Positions 56,858-64,000 of a DNA stretch of 64,000 bases are shown here, piece after piece. The stretch's first letter is position 1. Every line of letters begins with the position of its first letter. This DNA comes from Gordius sp. MW1. Lineage: Eukaryota > Nematomorpha > Gordioida > Gordea > Gordiidae. The notes beneath the pieces were generated by a model. The model did not search any database. It worked only from the letters and a program-made list of their open reading frames with translations, and was not told the DNA's origin. Location of the stretch: NCBI GenBank assembly GCA_964036665.1, contig OZ038526.1, positions 744,001 through 808,000 of the forward strand. The letters run 5' to 3'. The position numbers and the translations under genes are program-made.

Positions 56858-57011
56858 CAAGGGCGTAACCAGGATTAAAACTTGAGGGAGGAGGGAGGGC
56901 AAATACGATTTAGGGATGGGCAAAATTACAAGTTTTTGGGGGAAATTTTAGCCATAATTTATGAAAAATTGAGAAATATATAGATTTGCTGCCCCCCCGG
57001 CCACGCCCATG
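56858..57011. mobile_element. MITE family A copy near 57 kb
   Basis: AAGGGCGTAACCAGGATT to CGGCCACGCCCATG; centre GGGCAAATACGATTTAGGG. Confidence 0.75.
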
Positions 57012-58520
57012 CCCGCGCCCCTAATTAATGATTAATGAAGTGGCCAGTCAAGAGCAAACAGACGATCTTATTAATGGAGGCAATGACCTGTCAATCAAGA
57101 CAAAGCAGACGATTTTTATCCTAAAGTTCAACAACACGACCTTCTACGAATTAATGAGGCTGCGATATGTCAATTGTGAACTCTTGACCTTGTCCCTCAC
57201 CCCCCCCCCTTCCCAACCCCACCCTCTTCTGGAGTATAAAAGAAAGGAGAGGGCGTTTAGCAGACATAATTTAATTTTCATCTTACAAAACATAAAGATT
57301 CTCCCAAATATTTCCCCCTTATTCTCAATATCTCCCAAATATTTTGGCCCTTCGTCTTTTATATTTGCGCTAAAATCCTACGACGTCATATCTTTGCGCG
57401 CTACGCTAAAAAATAAATCGAATCTATTTTTCTTTCATTGATAAGTCTGTAAGTTAATGAACATTACTAATTCTGAATGGACATTACAATCTAATCATAC
57501 AGATAACTATTATTTATTAATTAATAAATAGGACAAAGTAAAAAAAATACTTAATAAAAAACCTTATCAAGTTTAAAAAAGCTTTAAATCTCCTTAGTAA
57601 ATCATTTATAATAACTTTGCATCGCCCGACGTTCGATATTATAATGTTAAATTTGGAAATGTTTTAATTGCTATGCAATTTATGGGTTTTTATTACTTTT
57701 GAAGAAATTACCCCCCTTGTGTTTCCTGATGTAAAAAAACATTACTAAATATATTTATAATTAAATATTTTATTAAGAATCCACAATTGTATTAAGCCAT
57801 ATAATTTCATAATCCAATCCCTGTGAAAATCCAATTTCTTTGATAGGATCATTGATTTGCCCAAGGTTCAGAGGCCTGGGTTAAAATGTAGATTTAGTAA
57901 GTTCAAATAGCTTCAATTTTATTCACCTTTATTAATAGATAACTTTTGTTTAAAAATTATTTTGTGACGATAAGTTAGCAACACAAAATTTACATCTTTT
58001 CATTCATATAGTAGATGAGGAAAAGCAAATGAATTTTATTTTCAGTGTTAATTATATCACCTATTATAGAAACAGTTTATAGTCTAAAAACAATATTAAT
58101 AAACTAACAATTGTTTAAAATAATTTTATATCTACTTTGAGGCCCAATCGAAAATCTAGTAAAAAGATTAGCCTAATAGATTATCCCGATCTGATAGCCA
58201 CAAACCCTTTGAAAACAAAAAAGACGCAAATTATGTGTAAAATAATTATTTCGTTGAGACTACTTAGTATAGTTTTATACCTTAGCAAACCATGATTATT
58301 ATGTGTTAAAATTATAAATTTTGTACTTTTAAATATATAATAGTTCACAAATATTACTAAAAAATTTAAAAGGCATATTTCTTTTGAACCGCAAAGTAAA
58401 TAATTTTAATAAAATTTTGTACAATTTAATTTTTAACTTATAATAACTTATCGAGATCTTTCTGGTTTTTATTACTAGCTAATTGTATATAGATTAGATC
58501 TTTAAAAAATTAAGAGGGCT
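57012..58520. other. Unassigned DNA, 57-58.5 kb
   Basis: A 137-codon open frame at 57028-57441 shows no domain; its segment TKQTIFILKFNNTTFYEL resembles a frame at 56800-56858 (KKQMIFILEFNKIALV). AATTGCTATGCAATTTATGGG at 57668 is an isolated end motif of the satellite-bearing element. Confidence 0.35.
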
Positions 58521-58524
58521 TAAA

Positions 58525-59533
58525 ATTCGTGCTGTAAACATTTTATAAAAAATCGAACGCGTTCACGTTCCATCAATTTTATGATCAATTTTTTTTTAAT
58601 TTAATTTAATATAAATGTCTTTTATTTTTTAACACAATATATTAGCCATGATAAAAAATAGTAGTTTTATTTCGATAATATAATTATAAATATAATAGAG
58701 CGAATATAAAAATTATTTATTAATAAAATTTTTTATTTATTGATATAATAATTGTTTTCCAAAATTTTCGTCGGATAAGCAGGAACGCTTGGCAGTTAAT
58801 ACAGCATTAGCTATACTCAAAACCCGCTCCACAGGGGCAGATGAGGGGATTGGAGTATTTACTTAATAAACAAATTTTTTAAAGGAGGAAATTCATTAAA
58901 AACTTTTAATGTTTTGTCCCTCGCTTCAAAAAATTGCGATAAGATTTCATCCCCCAATCCGCCCTCTATTTCCTCGTCAAAAAATGATATTTCGGGATCG
59001 ACAGTTCTTTCATCAGCAATTATAGGGATTTCAACCTTTTTTCAGTAAATTAAAAGTTTATTCTTTTTTACATTTAGTAATTATTGCACGGTCCCTTGTA
59101 CGAAATGAGTGAAATATGGTTATCATATTTTGGTCATGGCAATGCCAATTCATATGCTGATTTTTAATATTCAGAATCTGAAAATGACGACTATTGAATA
59201 ATATGATTGTCCATATTAACTTATAAATTAAAATATAATTTACAATATCAAATTAATAAACTTTAATCTTATCTTCACGTTATGGTATGTTAAAATTATT
59301 TCGGAATAGGTAATAAGAAAAAGGAAAAACAGCTGATTAAAAAATATAAGACCTAGAATTCGGGTTAACATTATTTTTCAAATAAATAAAAATAAAAAAG
59401 GGTTTTTTAAATTAAACGAACATTTAATTCGAACGCGTTCATCAAAAAAAGGAACGCGTTCACGTTCAAAGTTCACTAAAAAAAGGAACGCTGTTAATCA
59501 ATTTTTCAAAAATTGAACGCGTTCATTTACAAC
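58525..59533 (-). mobile_element. hAT remnant with GAACGCGTTC repeats
   Basis: GAACGCGTTC palindromes cluster at both sides (58556; 59429, 59452, 59516). The right end CAACACTA and left CGTGCTGTAAAC look like decayed hAT ends. Inside, minus strand 59045-58775: VEIPIIADERTVDPEISFFD, FFEARDKTLKVFNEFPPLKN, then after a shift NTPIPSSAPVERVLSIANAV and LTAKRSCLSDENF, the hAT dimerisation domain. The DDE core is missing. Confidence 0.7.
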
Positions 59534-59829
59534 ACTAGCTTTGCTTAACCCGACAGGTACCAGACCCAGTTCGGCCGAAAAAATTTTTATGAAATTTTTT
59601 TCTGGGCTTTTTTACATGCTAAATAAAGCTAAACAATTGAAAAATTTAGAAAAAATTATTTAATTTGAGAAAAAAAGGGGTGTCACCTACAGGTTACACT
59701 GGGCAGCACAAATATACTCACGTATAGAGAATTTATTAAATTTTACAATTATGTATGCGATAAAGATGAGTTTTTTTTATAAAATACATTAAAATGTATT
59801 AACTAACAAATCAATGAGTATAAAATATG

Positions 59830-62161
59830 TTAATTATTATGGAATATAGACCAACAACGTATGTGAAGGCCTACCTTACAATATACACATAAAATTCTAG
59901 TAGCTTTATGACAGACGACACAACGCCTCTGAGTACACGATTCCTTTTAATGTATAGTTATATTATTCTTAAAATTAGTTAATTTAGGGTTTAAAGTCCG
60001 TTTACGCGGTTGTCCGTATTTTTTAAAATAATTTTGCACTATCTCTCTTTTGAAATTAAATAATGTAATTTTTTCCCTATTGTTGCAATATAGATGCCAT
60101 GCATTTTGACATGCAGCATCCAGCCCAAATGCAAATATGGGAAAATACCATTTTCTGCCGCGAAATGATACTCTAGTTGCATCCATATTTTGGTCAAAGC
60201 GGTCGACACCGCCCATAAAACAATTATACATTTTGAACATATGAGGATATTGAATTACAATTTTTTTTCTATTTTTTTTCGCTTTCGTGATTCTTCCAAT
60301 AGAGGTGATAGGCTTGACCCCATGACAATTTGACAACATTGTGACAATATTATTATCATTCCATCTGACAGCCATTAAATTTGAAGTGTTTTTTTTGATA
60401 TAAACCCTCGTTCTTTCTTTTTCATTGATTTTACATCGATAATCGGGCATTTTATACGATTGACCCGCACCGTTCCTGTGCCGCCAATATTCATCTTAGA
60501 AAGACATTTCATTAAATTAGGGCTTGTAAAAAAATTATCGAAATAAACATTGTAAGGACCGAATTTTTGAGGTAGTTCATTTACTAAGTCCAATATTACA
60601 GCTCCTCCTAAGCCTATTTCGTTTTGACGATGTATGGAATATTTAGCTCCTTGGTAAGCTTTAAATGTGACAAGGTAGCCACTTTTTGTTGACGCACACT
60701 ACATTTTATACCCGAAACGAAAAGGCTTGCCTTTTATAAATTGTTTCGCATTGTGGTGCCCGAAATAAGGAACCATGCACTCATCCATGGATATGTGAGA
60801 TGATCTACAATGTTTAAAGTTGCTTTTGAATTGTTCATCTAAAAGATCCAAATACCCTCGAACTTTAAAAAAAGTGTCACCCTCTACCAATTTGCTGTTG
60901 TCGGCCAAATGTAAATATTTAGTTATTTCTTGGAAGCGATTTCTGCGCATTCCATTAGATACCATTTGGTTAAAACAGTCCGTTCTGAGCTCCCAAAACA
61001 TTTTGATATTTTTAGGAGACAGGTAGCCCGTTAAATAAAGAATTAAGATATAGACTTTAAATTCATTAACAGTTAAATTGAGGTTGTAGTTATGCTGAGA
61101 AGCATATAAATTACTCATATTCACCACATACAAAATAACATCATTTGAAAGAAATTGTTCCAAGTAATCTTCTGGATTTTCCAAGTAGATGGGTTCAAAC
61201 GCTAGATTTTCCTCAGCGTCACCACAGCCATGTGGCTTAAAGTCTTCATCATTGTCTTTCCAGTTAAACATGCTTTTATCTTGGATGTTTTCTGATTCAC
61301 TATGATGTCTGACCACCTCTATGCAAGAATTAAGCATAGAACGGGGCAAATGTTGAAGGTCGAAATCCATTTCGTCTCCACTTTCCACATCTGTGTCTCC
61401 TTCTTGCTCTGGGGGAAAAATTATAACTTCATCAATATCTACATTGGGGCTGTCTAACTCCTCTATTATATCTATCAAAGATCTAATTAAAAAAAAGAGA
61501 TGAAAAAATATATTTAATTTCTTAAATAATAGACAAATTTTCAAAAAACTATAAATAAAGTGTTTATAGAATTAAAATGTAGCATTTAATTATAAAAAAG
61601 GTAAAGATGGCTATTTTAAAATCTATATATGATACACTTTATCTCTAATTTGTTATAAAATTTTGCTTATAACTTCATGAAAATCTACATTGGGGCTGTC
61701 TAACTCCTCTATTATATCTAACAAAGATCTAATTAAAAAAAAGAGATGAAAAAATATATTTACTTTCTTAAATAATAGACAAATTTTCAAAAAACTATAA
61801 ATAAAGTGTTTATAGAATTAAAATGTAGCATTTAATTATAAAAAAGGTAAAGATGGCTATTAAAATCTATATATAATACACTTTATCTCTAATTTGTTAT
61901 AAAATTTTGCTTTGATTATACAAGATTTTATATAAAAAATTTAATTAAAGAAATAATAAAAAGTAGCATCATTCATTTACATAAGCTTACGTATATGGAC
62001 CTCTGCCCAGTGTAACCTACAGGTTACACCAAACTTTGGACCAACATTATTCCCATTTTAATTAACCAAAAACCATTAAATATTATATCAAAATAGTTGT
62101 GAAAGTGTCAAGATTTTAATGATATAAATTACAATAAGATTACTTACGGTTGAGTCTCCAT
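59830..62161 (-). pseudogene. piggyBac transposase with 14-base first exon
   Basis: Exon 1, 62161-62148: METQ plus CC, donor GTAAGT. Exon 2 from 61482 (TTAATTAG|ATCTTTG) continues in phase as SLIDIIEELDSPNVD. Then FEPIYLENPEDYLEQF, LNLTVNEFKVYILILYLTGY, MFWELRTDCFNQMVSNGMRR, HISMDECMVPYFGHHN (catalytic Asp), KPFRFGYKM, a TAG where the family has a Trp codon, STKSGYLVTFKAYQG, VYFDNFFTSPNLMKCL, a one-base slip in an A-run at about 60390, MAVRWNDNNIVTMLSN, MYNCFMGGVDRFDQNMDATR (second catalytic Asp pair), then TAA (59947) followed in the same frame by the cysteine-rich tail CVVCHKATRILCVYCKVGLH. Three lesions in all. Confidence 0.88.
61437..61912. repeat. Tandem duplication spanning the piggyBac exon 2 acceptor
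   Basis: About 235 bases from ATCTACATTGGGGCTGTC through TCTAATTTGTTATAAAATTT are present twice (61437-61672 and 61684-61912) with few differences. The duplicated acceptor (at 61728) opens SLLDIIEELDSPNVD and then loses the frame. Confidence 0.9.
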
Positions 62162-62635
62162 TTTTAGTGAATATATGAGAAGCAGTCGAAATTCCTAAAT
62201 TATGGATTTTTGATAGCGTGTAATTAATAAAATAAGGAAGAGGAAAGGGAATAAAACATATCAGCTGATTCGCCTAATTGTGCTCTTTCATATTCAATTT
62301 AAAAATTAATATTTTATCCAATAGTTTAAAAATTATACGCGTTTAAAGTGGTGTCACCTACAGGTTACACTGGTACCTCTCGGGTTTTAATTTAATATCT
62401 CATAAACATGAGGCCTCCATTAAAATATTTAGCTAGAAATATTTAGGGTTCATTTGTATAGGGCCTAACAGATAAATATGATATTTCGGGCTGACACGGT
62501 GGGGCAAAGTGGATGTGTGTTAAAAGATATAAGAATATTAGAAATTAGTTTAAAGAAGGTAGAGAATAGAGGATATATCAAGAAACTTATGAATATTGCA
62601 AATGGCGCCGATTTCCTTTTCGATATCTTGACTGG

Positions 62636-63253
62636 AGACCTGCTTGGGCTGCCCAAGGCCCAGCCCGGGCCGAGCTCGGACCCTAAAATTTAAAGCTTTA
62701 AATTTCGGGCCGGGCCTAATTCATAAACTATAGGCCCGGCCCGGAATAATTTATAAGTAGTAGCGTAAGTAGTCTGTTATTCTGTCTAATTCAGAAAGAA
62801 TTTTATACAGTAAAAGAAATTGACACCTACATAAAGTTAACAAGAACGAGAAAATAGTATTATTGGAATGGTGGAAAGACCACAGTGGTCAATAGCTCTT
62901 AGCTCCCTTGTTTATAAGATTTTTTCAACACCTACTTCATCTGCCTGCCTCGAGTGAGAGGTGTATTTCGTCAGCGGGCCGCATTTATGAAGCGCGGAGA
63001 ACAAATTTAAACACGGAAATTTTGGATGCCTCTGTTTTTTTGCAATAAAATAGTTTTATTATCGATTTATAATTATTAACAAAAATATTTACCAAAATTA
63101 AGTTTGATTAAGTTTCTGCAATTACTAAAATTTCGGGCAGGGCCCGGGCCTTGTTTTTAAAGATGCTAAAATTCGCGCCCGCGCCGAATTTTTTTTTTAT
63201 TTTAAATCCGGTCTCGAGCCAGGCCTCAAAAAAATCGATTTTGCAGGGCTCTA
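62636..63253 (+). mobile_element. Internally deleted hAT with dimerisation-domain remnant
   Basis: GGCCCGGGCC-type repeats at both sides (GGGCCGGGCC, AGGCCCGGCCCGG left; GGGCCCGGGCC right) and an end GCAGGGCTCTAGT. Plus strand 62870-63050: EWWKDHSG, LAPLFIRFFQHL, LPASSERCISSAGRIYEARR, TNLNTEILDASVFL, a hAT C-terminus with stops. Related to the fragment at 41.7-42.7 kb by its GC-rich ends. Confidence 0.75.
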
Positions 63254-64000
63254 GTAGGGATAGGCGCTAGTGAAAAAGGGATGAGAGCTAGTTATCTTAT
63301 TGTATTTTAGCTTATAAAGACATATATGACAAGTAAGTTTTACAAAAAAAGCTTTATTTTAATTAATCTGGAGGAGAATTAAAATAAAATTTGTATTTAA
63401 AGATTTTTTTCAATTCAAGGTCTTCTTTTAAGGGTGAATACTGTAAAATATAAGCGCATCTAACATATGCAATCAGTATTTCTGCATGATAATATAATCT
63501 TTTAATAAATTTAGATTGGTCAAATCAAATGTAACACATTATATTCTATCCCCGAAAGGGGTTTTATCTTATAGGGGAGACCGGGGAATAAATAGTTATA
63601 AAAAATTAAATCACGTTTCAATAAAAACTAAAAAAGGTTTTAATAATTTTTTTATTGGAATACATTTTTAGAGCCTATTTCTACTATAGGAAAAAAAATT
63701 GAGATAAAGTGCTTATAGTTTTTTCAGAAATTGAGTTTAAAAAATTGAAAATCTGTGAATTTTTAAAAGTGCGTGTAGATTAACCCTGAAGTTTTCACTT
63801 CTTATTATTTTGTATGTTAATTCAAATCAATAAAAAGATTGCTACATTATAAAAAACATAGAAGATGCAATTGTAATATGATTGTATTTTATATAATACA
63901 AATAAAAAAGGGTCAAGATGACAATCTGACATAGGTTCACTTTAAAGACAATTTTGCGATATAAAAAACATTTAGTCGTTTTTTAAAGTAAAATCATAGT
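63254..64000. other. AT-rich DNA to window end
   Basis: No gene or element recognised. ATCCCCGAAAGGGGTTTTATC at 63548 is a small hairpin. Confidence 0.4.

Larger units (their letters stand above)
59549..62384 (-). mobile_element. piggyBac element, full length, inactivated
   Basis: Left end TTAA|CCCGACAGGTACCAG (TTAA at 59545-59548), right end CTGGTACCTCTCGGG (62384), followed two bases later by TTAA (62387-62390). Inner repeats GGTGTCACCTACAGGTTACA occur in direct sense near both ends (59679 and 62350) and inverted at 61995-62020. TTAA target and CCC start fit piggyBac. It carries one transposase gene with an intron, broken by a nonsense change and a frameshift. The 2836-bp length is normal for the superfamily. 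Confidence 0.88.

Overview
The window is AT-rich nuclear DNA from an invertebrate animal. Its genes are split by many introns, some very short (38, 42, 48 and 56 bases), and the rest is packed with transposable elements of almost every class. An arthropod such as a crustacean is plausible, but the sequence alone does not settle this. There is no prokaryotic or organellar gene organisation.

Two host genes could be rebuilt exon by exon, both on the minus strand. (1) A complete cation-chloride cotransporter of the NKCC/SLC12A type runs from its ATG at 31752 to its stop at 19615: 23 coding exons, 3351 coding bases, 1116 residues, with every splice phase consistent. (2) An unrecognised secreted or lumenal glycoprotein runs from a signal-peptide exon at 55997 to a probable last exon ending at 46287: 10 exons, 1227 bases, 408 residues, again with matching phases. 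A single orphan exon-like ORF lies at 3772-4050.

The rest is mobile DNA, by region. 0-10 kb: scattered copies of a short inverted-repeat element (family A, ends CATGGGCGTAGCCAGG), a LINE 3' fragment and a 0.2-kb tandem repeat. 10.2-13.3 kb: a nest, with an APE-type LINE fragment split by a 2.58-kb hAT element that itself holds a LINE fragment and an internally deleted Ty3/Gypsy element. 13.6-16.3 and 33.9-35.8 kb: two copies of a satellite-bearing element with paired CCAAT/ATTGG repeats and tRNA-like promoter remnants. 36.2-45.5 kb: two degenerate APE-type LINEs in opposite orientation; the first is split by a nearly intact hAT transposon with a perfect 8-bp target duplication. 46.6-47.6 kb: inverted Penelope-like fragments. 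49.6-50.4 kb: a hAT MITE nested in a second MITE family (family B). 52.7-55.8 kb: an R2-like LINE (RT plus zinc knuckle plus restriction-like endonuclease) enclosed by about 0.5-kb inverted repeats. 58.5-63.3 kb: a hAT remnant, a full-length but inactivated piggyBac element, and another hAT remnant.

Both host genes tolerate heavy insertion in introns (families A and B, LINE tails, the whole 52.7-55.8 kb composite), while every exon I could trace is clean. The most unusual objects are the inverted-repeat-bounded LINE and the paired CCAAT/ATTGG arrays.
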